The notes: generated by a model from the letters alone, not told the origin. Shown: positions 1 to 8,969, counted from the first letter of the stretch. The stretch is 21,086 nt of DNA from Actinomycetota bacterium (GCA_009702945.1 WLGZ01000003.1:1-21086), one strand, 5' to 3'. Translations and numbers: made by a program.

Positions 1-318
1 CCAGTCCTGAGGTAACTCGGGCTCGCCATTGATCACCCGTAACTTGGGATGCGTCAATGCTGATAACTTTTCGGCTGTGGCATCAGTCGAACCGTCATTC
101 AAGACCACAACTTCAAACTGATCTAATAACTCCTGATCGAGCACGCTTTTCACTGCGGAAGTGATTGAGTTTTCTTCATCACGAGCTGGAATCAGAATTG
201 CAACTCGTGAGGCAATGCGAGCTGGGTTTGGTCGAATCAAAGCAAAGTGATTGATAACTGAGTTAACGGTGAGCAGTGATGAGATACCTACTGCAGCAAT
301 GATTAACGTCGTTGCCAT
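1..318 (-). CDS. Family 2 glycosyltransferase, N-terminal 106 residues (cut by window edge)
   Basis: This gene starts with ATG at 318 and runs off the left edge of the window. The visible 106 residues begin with a hydrophobic segment (about residues 4-28), which suggests a membrane anchor. The start of a GT-A fold follows, with IPARDEE at 43-49 and NDGSTD at 74-79; D75 and D79 are the usual nucleotide-sugar and metal ligands. The end of the visible part, NGEPELPQDW, resembles the carotenoid-associated GT2 group (CruG/CruC/CrtQ-like). The start lies 16 nt inside the end of the cruF-like gene, so the two are probably translationally coupled. From context I infer that it transfers a sugar to a hydroxylated carotenoid. 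Another lipid acceptor is possible, and the catalytic C-terminal half is not visible. Confidence 0.85.
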   Translation of the reverse strand, partial: MATTLIIAAVGISSLLTVNSVINHFALIRPNPARIASRVAILIPARDEENSITSAVKSVLDQELLDQFEVVVLNDGSTDATAEKLSALTHPKLRVINGEPELPQDW

Positions 319-1094
319 AGCATCCAGGACCATGGAATCAGAACAATTCCCATGCCGATAAACCCAGTTATTGCGACAACAGGTTGATTAAAAAATGGGG
401 AAACCGGAACTATGTTCACTAAGAAGCTGCCAAGCCACACCCAGAGCACGAGTGCGTATGGCATTGCGTTCGAAATTTCAGATTGCTTTGGTTTTAGGGC
501 AACAGAAAGCAAAGTAAATATCACTGCGGTAGATAAAAACCAGCCAAGAAAGTTCGTTAGTGGAATGTCTTTAGTTGCGATTCCGTCTACAAACCAAACC
601 CAATAACCTTCATTGACCATTTGAGGATCCAGGTACAGATCCCAGGTAGACATAAGAAGTGCAGCAGTAGGAATGGTTAAGAGTCTGGATTTAAACAGAT
701 CACGAGAAATCAACCACGATGGATAGAGCATCATGAACCAGGCAAATGGAATTAACAATGGAACCCCCAGTACTGAAATTCCAAGACGCTCAGGATCGTA
801 TTCATAAGTACCAAATGGAAATCCAGTCGATACTCCAAGAACTTCAATGACCAAAGTGGCCAGAAGAGCGATCATTAAGAACTTAATTAGAAATTCCCGA
901 CCATACGCCACATAAGCATGTAAGCCTGACGCCGCAGCAAATGCCAAAACTCCAGTGATCGTTAAAGCATCACGTGCTCCACCTGATGCAAGCGCCCAAA
1001 GAATATTTGCCAGCACTGTGGTGCTTGCTGCAACAATTGCTACTACCAAGAGACGGTTAGTTGGCAATTTAAGATTAGGCATGTTGCTACTCAC
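303..1094 (-). CDS. cruF: Carotenoid biosynthesis membrane protein, CruF-like (DUF422 family)
   Basis: The protein has 263 residues and is very hydrophobic, with about seven to eight predicted membrane segments. It carries the signature of the DUF422/Caroten_synth family: FGTYEYDP early, then STWDLYLDP, EGYWVWF and TNFLGWF, with conserved Trp and Asp in the membrane. Characterised members (CruF of cyanobacteria and Deinococcus; bisanhydrobacterioruberin hydratase of haloarchaea) add water across the C1',2' double bond of an acyclic carotenoid end, giving a 1'-hydroxy group. The GTG start at 1094 overlaps the TGA of the crtA-like gene by 4 nt, and the glycosyltransferase begins inside its 3' end. 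This is the hydratase-glycosyltransferase pairing seen with CruF/CruG. The family is clear; the exact substrate (for example gamma-carotene versus lycopene) is inferred. Confidence 0.85.
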   Translation of the reverse strand: MSSNMPNLKLPTNRLLVVAIVAASTTVLANILWALASGGARDALTITGVLAFAAASGLHAYVAYGREFLIKFLMIALLATLVIEVLGVSTGFPFGTYEYDPERLGISVLGVPLLIPFAWFMMLYPSWLISRDLFKSRLLTIPTAALLMSTWDLYLDPQMVNEGYWVWFVDGIATKDIPLTNFLGWFLSTAVIFTLLSVALKPKQSEISNAMPYALVLWVWLGSFLVNIVPVSPFFNQPVVAITGFIGMGIVLIPWSWMLWQRR

Positions 1095-1786
1095 TTGCCC
1101 AACTTAGAAAAATCTAGACCAGCAAAAGTTCCCGACAATTTCTTGACTTTAAATCTGGCAAATAGTTCTTCGGAGTACCAGCCAGTTTCATGCGTTCGTG
1201 CAATTACTGCCGCATGCGGTTTTTGTTTACTGGAAAATGCAGTAATGCTTTCGTTGGTTTCCCAAATGCTGAAAGTTCCTTGTAATCCAATTGGGGCTTC
1301 ACCAATTCCCAGACTGGTAATCAATCCTGCTGTTGAGTTCAAATCTGCTGAGACCGGTGGCACACTGCGCCAGAACTCACGCCACCATCTAGGTTTTATT
1401 GACGCGCGAGTAAGTGCAGCTGTTAGCCCATCCCATTTTTCGGGAACTGGATTTCCAAACGGTAACTTTTTTGCCCAAGTACCTTTTGCAGACAGTGGTT
1501 CAAGCTCGATGTTGGCCTCAGCTAGGGCGATCTTTCGCCATTGCCTAGCGGGCTTGCTGGTTAAGTAAGCCAATGAGTCTTCCTGAGTTTCCCAAACTGA
1601 CAATACGCACCAATGGTTTAAGTCTGCATCGCGCACTGTAAAGGTTTTACCTGATCCAGTGCCCATTAACTTGAAGAAAGTTAGCCCCGGCAACTTGCGC
1701 ATTGACAGACGTTGTCGCGCCATGAGCGAGAAGGCAATCACAATATGACGGCTTTTAACTCGCGTGATATCTAGGCGAACAAACAC
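1091..1786 (-). CDS. crtA: CrtA-like carotenoid monooxygenase (spheroidene monooxygenase family)
   Basis: The protein has 231 residues with no signal peptide or clear membrane span. It resembles CrtA over its full length: LMGTGSGKTFT near residue 41, a VLSVWET strand, PLSAKGTWAKKLPF, ALTRASIKPRWWREFWRSVP, IGEAPIGLQGTFSIWE, and ETGWYSEELFARFKV near the end. CrtA of purple bacteria is a haem monooxygenase that makes the 2-oxo group of spheroidenone at the acyclic end. A crtA-related enzyme of a myxol-producing Flavobacterium is reported as a carotenoid 2-hydroxylase. The start is GTG at 1786, and the N-terminus RLDITRVKSRHIVIAFSLMA lines up with the usual CrtA start. It sits 10 nt after ybaK and overlaps cruF by 4 nt. 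Whether it makes a hydroxy or an oxo product cannot be read from sequence. Confidence 0.8.
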   Translation of the reverse strand: MFVRLDITRVKSRHIVIAFSLMARQRLSMRKLPGLTFFKLMGTGSGKTFTVRDADLNHWCVLSVWETQEDSLAYLTSKPARQWRKIALAEANIELEPLSAKGTWAKKLPFGNPVPEKWDGLTAALTRASIKPRWWREFWRSVPPVSADLNSTAGLITSLGIGEAPIGLQGTFSIWETNESITAFSSKQKPHAAVIARTHETGWYSEELFARFKVKKLSGTFAGLDFSKLGK

Positions 1787-1796
1787 ACTTAAGACT

Positions 1797-2309
1797 TTAG
1801 TCCGCTGCGACAGTAAGTGCTGTCCCAGCAGTAATCTTCAACAGGGAATCAAAGTCAAGGCTGCAAACTACATGGGTATGTCCGCAAGCACCCCAAACCA
1901 CTGCGTATTCACTAAGTGCGGTGTCAACAATTGTTTGGGGTTGAAAGACTTCACCATCATGCAGCCAACCAATGGGGGAGACGCCGCCAATTGCAAAGCC
2001 ACTCCACAACCGAACGAAATCAGCATCAGCCCGACCCAACTTTGGAACCCCAAGAGCCAACGCCACCATTGCGGTATCAACTCGGTGTCGGCCAGATGTA
2101 ACAACGAGAAGCGGTCGTTCACCTTGGTCAGTGTCTATTTTGAAAACAATGGAGGAAGCGATCTGTCCAACTTCAACTTCAAGGACATTGGCTGCGTCAA
2201 CTGCAGTCCTGGCCGTATCCGCTAAATGTCTAATCTCGGTTGTAACACCATGACTTTCAAGTTCAGTGCGAACTCGCTTTACTGAGGCATGCTCAGTTTG
2301 CGCAGTCAT
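1797..2309 (-). CDS. ybaK: YbaK/EbsC-type Cys-tRNA(Pro) deacylase
   Basis: The protein has 170 residues and is a single YbaK/aa-tRNA deacylase domain. Visible motifs are SSIVFK (the Lys of this motif is the conserved functional residue), LLVVTSGRHRVD, GRADADFVRLWSGFAIGGVSP, and a C-terminal GACGHTHVV segment in place of the more usual GHP. These proteins hydrolyse Cys-tRNA(Pro), an error product of prolyl-tRNA synthetase; some relatives deacylate other mischarged tRNAs. The gene starts with ATG 5 nt after the gabT stop and ends 10 nt before the crtA-like gene, so it lies within the five-gene minus-strand run. It has no obvious link to carotenoids. ProS, whose mistakes it would correct, is encoded further right in the window. 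Confidence 0.88.
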   Translation of the reverse strand: MTAQTEHASVKRVRTELESHGVTTEIRHLADTARTAVDAANVLEVEVGQIASSIVFKIDTDQGERPLLVVTSGRHRVDTAMVALALGVPKLGRADADFVRLWSGFAIGGVSPIGWLHDGEVFQPQTIVDTALSEYAVVWGACGHTHVVCSLDFDSLLKITAGTALTVAAD

Positions 2310-2314
2310 GTCGA

Positions 2315-3667
2315 TTAGGCAGTTGCTTCTTTGAATTGCTGTTCAATGATTGTTAGGGCATCTTCAAGTAAGTGCTCAGACATAACCATTGGCGGCAGGA
2401 AGCGAAGAACGTTTCCGTAGGTACCTGCTGTAAGAACAAGAACACCATTTACATGGCAAGCCTTAGCAACTTTGTTTGTCATTTCTGCATCAGGCTCCAT
2501 AGAACCCTTCTTGACAATTTCCACAGCAACCATTGCGCCACGACCACGAACATCGCAGATAACTCCAGTATCGTCAGCAATCTTTTGCAATCTTGGTTTC
2601 ATGATTTCTTCGATGCGACGAGCTTTTGCGTTTAGATCTTCGCGTTCCATGACAGCAATAGATCCAAGTGCAGCAGCACATGCGATCGGGCTACCTGCAT
2701 AAGTTCCACCAAGGCCACCGGCTTCTACGGAATCCATGATTTCGGCGCGGCCAGTAATTGCGGATAGTGGAAGACCACCAGCAATGCCTTTAGCAGTGAT
2801 GATCATGTCCGGAACAATGCCTTCATGCTCAGAAGCAAACCATTGCCCAGTGCGGCAGAAGCCAGTCTGAACTTCATCGGCTATAAATACGATTCCGTTG
2901 TCCTTAGAGAACTTAACTAGTTCAGGTAGGAAACCAACAGCTGGAACTACGAAGCCACCTTCACCTTGAATTGGTTCAATCACAATCGCAGCAATGTTGT
3001 CTGCGCCAAGTTCCTTATTCATCTTGCTGATTGCGTGCGCAGCAGCTTCAGAACCTGTTAGGCCATCGTGCGAAGGATTAGACATTGGCATGCGGTAAAT
3101 TTCTGGAGCAAATGGCCCAAAGCCCTGCTTGTAAGGAATGTTCTTGGCAGTCATTCCCATGGTTAAGTTGGTGCGACCGTGGTAACCGTGTTCAAAAACC
3201 ACAACCATCTGACGCTTTGTGTAAGAGCGAGCAACCTTGACGGCGTTTTCTACTGCTTCCGCACCGGAATTGAATAGCGCCGAACGCTTTTCGTGATCTC
3301 CAGGAGTTAAACGGTTAAGCGCTTCGCATACTTCTACATAACCTTCGTAGGGCGTAACCGTAAAGCAAGTATGTGTGAATCTCGCGACCTGCTCTTGAAC
3401 CCGAGTCACAACATCTTCAGCTGCGTTACCAACACCAGTAACTGCAATGCCAGAACCCATGTCGATTAGGGAGTTGCCGTCAATGTCAACGACGATGCCA
3501 CCTGCGGCACGCTCGATATAGATAGGTAGGGCAGTTCCTACTCCGCCACTAACCGCGCTAAGGCGACGGGCTTGCATTGCCACGGATTTTGGTCCGGGAA
3601 TAGCGGTTACCAGGTTTCGCTCTTGGGCGATGTCATTTACAGGGGCTGAGATATTTGTAGCAGTCAT
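2315..3667 (-). CDS. gabT: 4-aminobutyrate (class III) aminotransferase
   Basis: This is a fold-type I PLP aminotransferase of about 450 residues, the normal GabT length. Motifs in order are FNSGAEAVENAVKVAR (PLP phosphate region), FEHGYHGRTN, IEPIQGEGGF, FIADEVQTGFCRTG (Asp to the pyridine nitrogen) and ITAKGIAGGLPLSAITGRAEIMD, whose Lys (residue 293 from this start) forms the Schiff base. The last is the typical GabT form. It would convert GABA and 2-oxoglutarate to succinate semialdehyde and glutamate; beta-alanine or another omega-amine is possible. An in-frame GTG lies two codons upstream at 3673, but the promoter at 3675-3702 puts the transcript start at about 3667-3668. I therefore choose the ATG at 3667 and expect leaderless translation. 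It is divergent from an aldehyde dehydrogenase that could take the semialdehyde. Confidence 0.9.
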   Translation of the reverse strand: MTATNISAPVNDIAQERNLVTAIPGPKSVAMQARRLSAVSGGVGTALPIYIERAAGGIVVDIDGNSLIDMGSGIAVTGVGNAAEDVVTRVQEQVARFTHTCFTVTPYEGYVEVCEALNRLTPGDHEKRSALFNSGAEAVENAVKVARSYTKRQMVVVFEHGYHGRTNLTMGMTAKNIPYKQGFGPFAPEIYRMPMSNPSHDGLTGSEAAAHAISKMNKELGADNIAAIVIEPIQGEGGFVVPAVGFLPELVKFSKDNGIVFIADEVQTGFCRTGQWFASEHEGIVPDMIITAKGIAGGLPLSAITGRAEIMDSVEAGGLGGTYAGSPIACAAALGSIAVMEREDLNAKARRIEEIMKPRLQKIADDTGVICDVRGRGAMVAVEIVKKGSMEPDAEMTNKVAKACHVNGVLVLTAGTYGNVLRFLPPMVMSEHLLEDALTIIEQQFKEATA

Positions 3668-3674
3668 GCACACA

Positions 3675-3702
3675 ATGTTAGACCTGAGACAGATTCTGAC
3701 AA
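3675..3702 (-). promoter_or_regulatory. Promoter of the gabT-led minus-strand operon, giving a leaderless transcript
   Basis: Read on the minus strand, a -35 element TTGTCA (3697-3702) and a -10 element TAACAT (3675-3680) are separated by 16 nt. The expected transcript start falls at or one base before the gabT ATG at 3667. No Shine-Dalgarno sequence lies between, so translation would be leaderless, which is common in actinobacteria. Two adjacent short palindromes, CCTAGG and CAGGCCTG (3709-3722), lie just upstream in the divergent spacer and could be an operator. That is only a suggestion. Confidence 0.6.
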
Positions 3703-3747
3703 GTCGGCCCTAGGCAGGCCTGACCCGCAGTTAGTGGAAGGGCAGAT

Positions 3748-5211
3748 ATGGGCGTAACGTATGAGGATATGAGCGCTATTTACCCATTTTGGATTGCCGG
3801 AAAGCCTGCCACTAGCGACGTCGTTGCAGACGTAATTCACCCAGGTGACGGAAAAGTTGTTGGCCAGTACTACGTACCAAGTGCGGCACAGGTTGAAGAA
3901 GCTGTAGCGGCAGCCTGGGAATCACGCCATGCGGCTCGTCGCACCACAGCCGCCCAGCGCGCAGATGCGCTTATGCATATCTCTAAGCGTCTAACGGAGC
4001 GCGCCGAAGAGATCGCGCAATTGATTTTGGATGAAAACGGTAAGCCACTTTTATGGGCACGCGCCGAGTCGGCTCGCGCTGGAATGACTTTCCGTTGGGC
4101 AGCTGAAGAAGTACGCAGATTCTCTGGCGAACTTCAAAGACTTGATACCGAAGCGGCCACCGCAGGACGAATGGCAATTATTCGTCGATTCCCACATGGA
4201 CCAGTGCTTGGTATCTCACCGTTTAACTTCCCAATGAACTTAGTAGCGCACAAAGTTGCGCCAGCAATTGCAGTGGGTGCACCAATTATTGTGAAGCCAG
4301 CTCCGAGCACACCTTTGAGTGCATTAGTACTTGGCGAGATTCTTGCCGAAACAGATTTACCTGCCGGCTCATGGTCCGTCATTCCAGTTGGCAATGAAGC
4401 AGCACCTGGCCTAGTTGCCGATGTGCGCCTGCCAGTTGTTTCCTTCACAGGTTCAGACAAAGTCGGATTCGAAATTCAAAAGGCTGTTCCAAGTAAGCAC
4501 ATCACGCTAGAGCTTGGTGGAAATGCTGCTGCAGTTGTTCTCGAAGACTGGAACAGTGAAAAGGATATGACTTGGGCTGCTTCGCGCATTGCAACCTTTG
4601 CTAACTATCAAGCTGGCCAGTCATGTATCTCGGTGCAACGAGTTCTAATTCATGACTCGATCTTTGAAGAAATGACTAATCGAATTGTTACTGCAGTTGC
4701 CGCTCTTCCAAATGGCGACCCACGTGATGAAAAGACTGTGGTTGGTCCAATGATCAATGAAGCAGCTGCCATTCGTGTTGAGGAATGGGTTAATGAGGCT
4801 GTTGCTGGGGGAGCGAAAGTTCTAACCGGCGGCAAGCGCAATGGCTCTTACTATGAACCGACAGTGTTAGCTGATGTTGCAGTTGACGCCAAGGTTTCTT
4901 GCAACGAAGTATTTGGTCCTGTCATGCTGGTTAATTCAATCTCTTCAACGCAAGCAGGCTTTGACATAGTCAACGACTCACCATTTGGTTTGCAGGCAGG
5001 CGTATTCACGCACGACGTGCAAACTGCATTCCTTGCGCATTCGGAGCTTGAAGTTGGTGGCGTAATCATTGGTGACGTGCCAACTTTCCGTTCGGATCAA
5101 ATGCCATACGGTGGCGTAAAAGCATCTGGTGTTGGCAAAGAAGGTTTGCTACATGCCATGCGCGATCTAACTCATGAGCGCATCCTGGTACTTAGTGACC
5201 TAGCGCTTTAG
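3748..5211 (+). CDS. NAD(P)-dependent aldehyde dehydrogenase, possibly succinate-semialdehyde dehydrogenase
   Basis: The protein has 487 residues and is a full-length ALDH. It shows SPFNFPMN and [10 protein letters not shown] (Rossmann cofactor region), [14 protein letters not shown] with the general-base Glu255, GQSC with the nucleophile Cys293, and FGPV near the C-terminus. The [21 protein letters not shown] stretch is closer to the lactaldehyde/phosphonoacetaldehyde/GAPN-like branch than to classical GabD, so the substrate is open. Its position divergent from gabT suggests it oxidises the semialdehyde formed there. The ATG at 3748 has a good ribosome-binding site (GGAAGGG at 3736-3742). 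A second ATG at 3769 has its purine run too close to serve well. The gene ends 17 nt before dxr and may be co-transcribed with it. Confidence 0.88.
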   Translation: MGVTYEDMSAIYPFWIAGKPATSDVVADVIHPGDGKVVGQYYVPSAAQVEEAVAAAWESRHAARRTTAAQRADALMHISKRLTERAEEIAQLILDENGKPLLWARAESARAGMTFRWAAEEVRRFSGELQRLDTEAATAGRMAIIRRFPHGPVLGISPFNFPMNLVAHKVAPAIAVGAPIIVKPAPSTPLSALVLGEILAETDLPAGSWSVIPVGNEAAPGLVADVRLPVVSFTGSDKVGFEIQKAVPSKHITLELGGNAAAVVLEDWNSEKDMTWAASRIATFANYQAGQSCISVQRVLIHDSIFEEMTNRIVTAVAALPNGDPRDEKTVVGPMINEAAAIRVEEWVNEAVAGGAKVLTGGKRNGSYYEPTVLADVAVDAKVSCNEVFGPVMLVNSISSTQAGFDIVNDSPFGLQAGVFTHDVQTAFLAHSELEVGGVIIGDVPTFRSDQMPYGGVKASGVGKEGLLHAMRDLTHERILVLSDLAL

Positions 5212-5228
5212 TTGATGCTAAGAAATTC

Positions 5229-6431
5229 ATGCGTTCGGTAATTGTTCTGGGGTCCACCGGAAGCATTGGAACTCAAACTTTAGAAGTAATCAGAGCAAGC
5301 GATTCTGAATTCAAAGTTGTTGGAATTTCTGCCGGTGGTAACAATCCAAGTTTGCTCGCCGAGCAAGCTCTCGAGTTTCAAGTTGAATATGTCGCAATCG
5401 CAAATGCCACTGCAGCGCAAGATGTGCAGCTAGCCATTTACGCGCAAGCTAAGAAAGCTGGATACTCCGAAGGTAACTTCACGCTTCCAAAAATGCTTGT
5501 TGGACCGCAGGCAGCAACTGAATTAGCAGGTGTATCGGCCGACGTTGTAGTTAACGGAATTACTGGCGCGGTTGGGTTACAGCCAACTGTTGCGGCTTTA
5601 ACTGCTGGATCAGTATTGGCACTTGCAAACAAAGAGTCACTAGTAATTGGTGGAACGGCAGTTACCAAATTGGCAAAGCCAGGGCAGATTGTTCCAGTCG
5701 ATAGTGAGCATTCTGCAATCGCACAATGTTTGCGCTCAGGTGAGGCAAGTGAAGTTAAGCGGTTAGTACTTACTGCAAGTGGTGGACCTTTCCGAGGTAA
5801 GTCGCGCAAAGATCTTGAGGCGGTAACACCAGAGCAAGCTCTGAATCATCCAACCTGGGCAATGGGTCCAGTAGTAACGATCAATTCCGCAACCATGATG
5901 AATAAAGGTCTCGAAGTTATAGAGGCGCATCTGCTATTCGGCATTGAATTTGAAAACATCGACGTAGTCGTACATCCGCAGTCAGTTGTTCACTCCATGG
6001 TCGAATTCATTGATGGTTCCACAGTTGCCCAAGCAAGTCCTCCTGACATGAGGTTGCCAATAGCTCTCGGACTGGTTTGGCCAAACCGAATTACCGGCAT
6101 AGCAAGTGGCTGCGATTGGACGCAGGCCACTAGTTGGACGTTTGAACCTCTAGACAACGAAGTGTTTACTGCCGTGGAACTGGCGAAATTGGCTGGTTCC
6201 CGAGCTGGAACAGCACCTGCAGTACTTAATGGCGCAAATGAAGTCGCAGTCGCTGCATTCTTGGCTGGGGAGCTTTCGTTCCTGGGAATTGTTGATTTTG
6301 TTGCAGAAGTTTTGCAGGTTCACTTGGATTCCAATTTTGTGTCAGACCAAGACCTGACAATAGAAGAAGTTTTGAAAGCTGCAGATTGGGCACAACAATA
6401 TGGTCGTGAATTACTTGATTCCAAGAAATAG
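5229..6431 (+). CDS. dxr: 1-deoxy-D-xylulose 5-phosphate reductoisomerase
   Basis: This is the second enzyme of the MEP isoprenoid pathway. It converts DXP to MEP with NADPH in the cytoplasm and is the target of fosmidomycin. The 400-residue length is normal. The N-terminal NADPH motif GSTGSIG is at 8-14, and [10 protein letters not shown] follows. The metal ligands are all visible: D158 and E160 in PVDSEHSA and E229 in MMNKGLE. Substrate-loop motifs are [14 protein letters not shown] and [11 protein letters not shown]. There is no clear Shine-Dalgarno sequence before the ATG. It is followed after 9 nt by the site-2 protease and then ispG, the same order as in Mycobacterium (dxr-rip1-gcpE), so the identification is firm. 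Confidence 0.97.
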   Translation: MRSVIVLGSTGSIGTQTLEVIRASDSEFKVVGISAGGNNPSLLAEQALEFQVEYVAIANATAAQDVQLAIYAQAKKAGYSEGNFTLPKMLVGPQAATELAGVSADVVVNGITGAVGLQPTVAALTAGSVLALANKESLVIGGTAVTKLAKPGQIVPVDSEHSAIAQCLRSGEASEVKRLVLTASGGPFRGKSRKDLEAVTPEQALNHPTWAMGPVVTINSATMMNKGLEVIEAHLLFGIEFENIDVVVHPQSVVHSMVEFIDGSTVAQASPPDMRLPIALGLVWPNRITGIASGCDWTQATSWTFEPLDNEVFTAVELAKLAGSRAGTAPAVLNGANEVAVAAFLAGELSFLGIVDFVAEVLQVHLDSNFVSDQDLTIEEVLKAADWAQQYGRELLDSKK

Positions 6432-6440
6432 GACCATCAC

Positions 6441-7751
6441 ATGCTGACCCTGCTCGGAATATCAATTTTTGCAATTGGCTTACTTTTGTCGATTGCATTG
6501 CACGAACTTGGCCACATGGCGCCGGCAAAGAAGTTTGGCGTAAAAGTTCCGCAGTACATGGTGGGCTTTGGACCAACACTTTGGTCGCGCATTAAGGGTG
6601 AAACCGAATATGGAATCAAAGCGATTCCACTCGGTGGCTACATTCGAATGATTGGAATGTTCCCTCCTAATCCAAAGGGAGTCCAAGATCGAGAGCATCT
6701 TGGACGTATGGGACTAATGATTGAGTCTGCGCGCGACGAAGTTCTCGCTGAGATTGCACCAGAAGACGAACCACGCACGTTTTACCGATTAAGTGTTCCG
6801 AAAAAGTTAACCGTAATGTTCGGCGGTCCTTTCATGAACTTGGTAATTGCGACAATTCTTTTCACAATTTCATTGAGTGTCATCGGTCGTCCAGCAGTCA
6901 CTACAACAGTCAGTGAAGTTGTAGCCTGTGTGCCGACAAGTGCAAACCCAAATGGCATTGCTTCCACAAGTGGCACGTGTGAAGGTGGCGTCAGCACGCC
7001 AGCCACAGAAATCGGACTGGCCGCAGGCGACAAGCTACTAACCGTTAATGGAACCGAGATTTCCACTTGGGAAGATTTAGGAACGGCGCTTAGTGATCAA
7101 GCCGGAAATGTTGTTGATGTAACTTACTTAACTTCATCTGGCGAAACGGTAACTAAGAATGTAGAAGTGGCGGCACTTGAAACACCGGTTTTCACTGAAG
7201 CTGGTGAACCAACTGGGGAAGTCACAACGCGCGGATTCTTGGGAATTTCACCAAGCTTTGATCTGGTGCAATCGCCAGTTTCTGAAGTTCCAGGTTTTAT
7301 GGCAACTGTTACGACGAGCAGTATCGCAGCGTTAATGGAATTCCCAGCCAGAGTTTTTGGATTAGCGGGTGATTTGTTCACTGAAGCACCAAGAGATCCA
7401 GAGGGCCCCGTAAGCGTTGTTGGTATCGGTCGAATTAGCGGTCAGATAGCTAGCAGTGAAGAAGTTCCAACTATCTACAAAGCCGGAGACTTAGTTACTT
7501 TGCTGGCATCGGTAAATCTGTTCTTATTTGTTTTCAACATGGTGCCGGTTCTGCCATTGGACGGTGGCCACATAGCTGGGGCGCTTTACGAGGGGGCTCG
7601 TAGACAAATTGCCCGAGTGCGCCGAAAGCCGTTACCTGGCCCAGTAGATACTGCGAAAATGCTGCCGGTCGCTTACGCAATGTCGTTAGTTTTGCTGGCA
7701 ATGTCTGCAATCGTTATCTTGGCAGACATCATTAAGCCGATTGTTTTCTAG
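6441..7751 (+). CDS. rseP: RseP/Rip1-type site-2 zinc metalloprotease (M50)
   Basis: This membrane protease has 436 residues. The first membrane segment holds HELGH (H21, E22, H25, zinc and catalytic residues), followed by APAKKFGVKVPQYMVGFGPTLWS and the GGYIRMIGM loop. A membrane segment lies near residues 130-150, then a PDZ domain (about 175-240). The third zinc ligand, D374, is in NMVPVLPLDGGHI, and a last membrane helix is at the C-terminus. In this family it cleaves anti-sigma factors and other membrane proteins within the bilayer. It is somewhat longer than mycobacterial Rip1; the extra length is mostly the linker around the PDZ domain. AGGA overlapping the dxr stop codon serves as ribosome-binding site. 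The substrate is not shown here, as no anti-sigma factor gene is in the window. Confidence 0.93.
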   Translation: MLTLLGISIFAIGLLLSIALHELGHMAPAKKFGVKVPQYMVGFGPTLWSRIKGETEYGIKAIPLGGYIRMIGMFPPNPKGVQDREHLGRMGLMIESARDEVLAEIAPEDEPRTFYRLSVPKKLTVMFGGPFMNLVIATILFTISLSVIGRPAVTTTVSEVVACVPTSANPNGIASTSGTCEGGVSTPATEIGLAAGDKLLTVNGTEISTWEDLGTALSDQAGNVVDVTYLTSSGETVTKNVEVAALETPVFTEAGEPTGEVTTRGFLGISPSFDLVQSPVSEVPGFMATVTTSSIAALMEFPARVFGLAGDLFTEAPRDPEGPVSVVGIGRISGQIASSEEVPTIYKAGDLVTLLASVNLFLFVFNMVPVLPLDGGHIAGALYEGARRQIARVRRKPLPGPVDTAKMLPVAYAMSLVLLAMSAIVILADIIKPIVF

Positions 7752-7801
7752 TTGCTTGAACCCAGTGTCACCCTGGTAAAGCAAATACCCTGAAAGTGGC
7801 G

Positions 7802-7814
7802 GATAATAGAACCT
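7802..7814 (+). promoter_or_regulatory. Possible -10 element for ispG, leaderless start
   Basis: GATAAT at 7802-7807 lies 7 nt before the ispG ATG at 7815, which would place the transcript start at the start codon. There is no Shine-Dalgarno sequence before ispG, consistent with leaderless expression. No convincing -35 sits 16-18 nt upstream, so this is a weak call. Confidence 0.4.
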
Positions 7815-8969
7815 ATGACGATCGATCTTGGCTTACCAGCGCTTCCGCCCCCAGTTTTGGCACCGCGTCGCAAAAGTCGTCAAATCACACTTCGACACAG
7901 CACGCATCCGATCTTGGTCGGTGGCGATGCGCCAATCAGTATCCAGTCAATGGCAACAACGCTAACCGCTGATGTAAATAGCACGCTGCAACAAATTGCA
8001 GAACTTACGGCTTCAGGTTGCCAGATTGTTCGCGTTGCCGTGCCTAGTCAAGATGATGCAGATGCCTTGCCACAGATTGCCAAGAAGTCCAGCATCCCGG
8101 TCATTGCAGATATTCACTTCCAGCCAAAATATGTTTTTGCAGCTATCGATGCAGGTGTAGCTGGCGTTCGAGTTAACCCTGGCAACATTAAACAGTTTGA
8201 TGACAAAGTTAAAGAAATTGCTAAAGCTGCAGGTGATGCAGGTATTCCAATTCGAATTGGTGTCAATGCTGGATCACTAGATAAGCGATTGCTCGAGAAG
8301 TACGGCAAGGCGACACCAGAAGCTTTGGTTGAATCTGCGCTTTGGGAAGCCTCGCTATTTGAAGAACATGGCTTTGGTGATATAAAGATCTCCGTTAAGC
8401 ATCATGACCCAGTTGTAATGGTTCAGGCCTACCGCTTACTTGCAGCGCAATCTGATTACCCACTTCACCTCGGCGTAACAGAAGCGGGTCCGCTGTTCCA
8501 AGGAACTATCAAGTCGGCTGTTGCCTTCGGTTCATTGCTAAGTGATGGTATCGGTGACACGATTCGAGTTTCACTTTCCGCTCCGCCAGTTGAAGAAGTG
8601 AAAGTCGCAAATCAAATTCTTGAATCCTTAAATCTTAAGCAGCGCGGACTTGAGATTGTTAGCTGTCCATCATGTGGTCGTGCCCAAGTTGATGTTTACA
8701 CATTGGCTGAACAAGTAACTGCTGGACTTGAAGGTTTGGAAGTTCCATTGCGCGTTGCTGTTATGGGTTGCGTAGTTAACGGACCTGGCGAAGCACGTGA
8801 AGCAGATCTAGGAGTTGCCAGCGGAAATGGCAAAGGACAAATTTTCGTTAAGGGTGTAGTTATTAAAACTGTTCCGGAAGCTCAAATTGTTGAAACCTTA
8901 ATTGAAGAAGCGATGAAACTTGCCGAGAGCATGGATTCTGAAGGCGCCCCAATAGTTTCTGTCACCTAA
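7815..8969 (+). CDS. ispG: 4-hydroxy-3-methylbut-2-en-1-yl diphosphate synthase (IspG/GcpE)
   Basis: This is the [4Fe-4S] enzyme of the MEP pathway that reductively opens MEcPP to HMBPP. The 384-residue length is normal for the bacterial two-domain form. The N-terminal TIM barrel shows [24 protein letters not shown] and [13 protein letters not shown]. The C-terminal cluster domain has CPSCGR (C284, C287) and [11 protein letters not shown] (C319 and the fourth ligand E326), with spacing identical to the E. coli enzyme. About ten variable residues precede the conserved RRKSRQI start of the domain. It lies downstream of dxr and rseP with its own possible -10 element, and 13 nt before the GNAT gene, the conserved actinobacterial order. 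Confidence 0.97.
   Translation: MTIDLGLPALPPPVLAPRRKSRQITLRHSTHPILVGGDAPISIQSMATTLTADVNSTLQQIAELTASGCQIVRVAVPSQDDADALPQIAKKSSIPVIADIHFQPKYVFAAIDAGVAGVRVNPGNIKQFDDKVKEIAKAAGDAGIPIRIGVNAGSLDKRLLEKYGKATPEALVESALWEASLFEEHGFGDIKISVKHHDPVVMVQAYRLLAAQSDYPLHLGVTEAGPLFQGTIKSAVAFGSLLSDGIGDTIRVSLSAPPVEEVKVANQILESLNLKQRGLEIVSCPSCGRAQVDVYTLAEQVTAGLEGLEVPLRVAVMGCVVNGPGEAREADLGVASGNGKGQIFVKGVVIKTVPEAQIVETLIEEAMKLAESMDSEGAPIVSVT

Noticed and set aside
1095..1568. 157-codon open frame on the plus strand
   Set aside because: It lies fully antisense to the crtA-like gene, which has full-length family similarity.
1764..2225. 153-codon open frame on the plus strand
   Set aside because: It is antisense to ybaK; composition and content are not protein-like.
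3668..3673. GTG at 3673 as gabT start
   Set aside because: It would precede the predicted transcript start; the ATG at 3667 fits the leaderless promoter.
5438..5809. 123-codon open frame on the minus strand
   Set aside because: It is antisense to the catalytic core of dxr.
7752..7814. Terminator after rseP
   Set aside because: Only a CCAG/CTGG stem is visible with no T-run; too weak to call.
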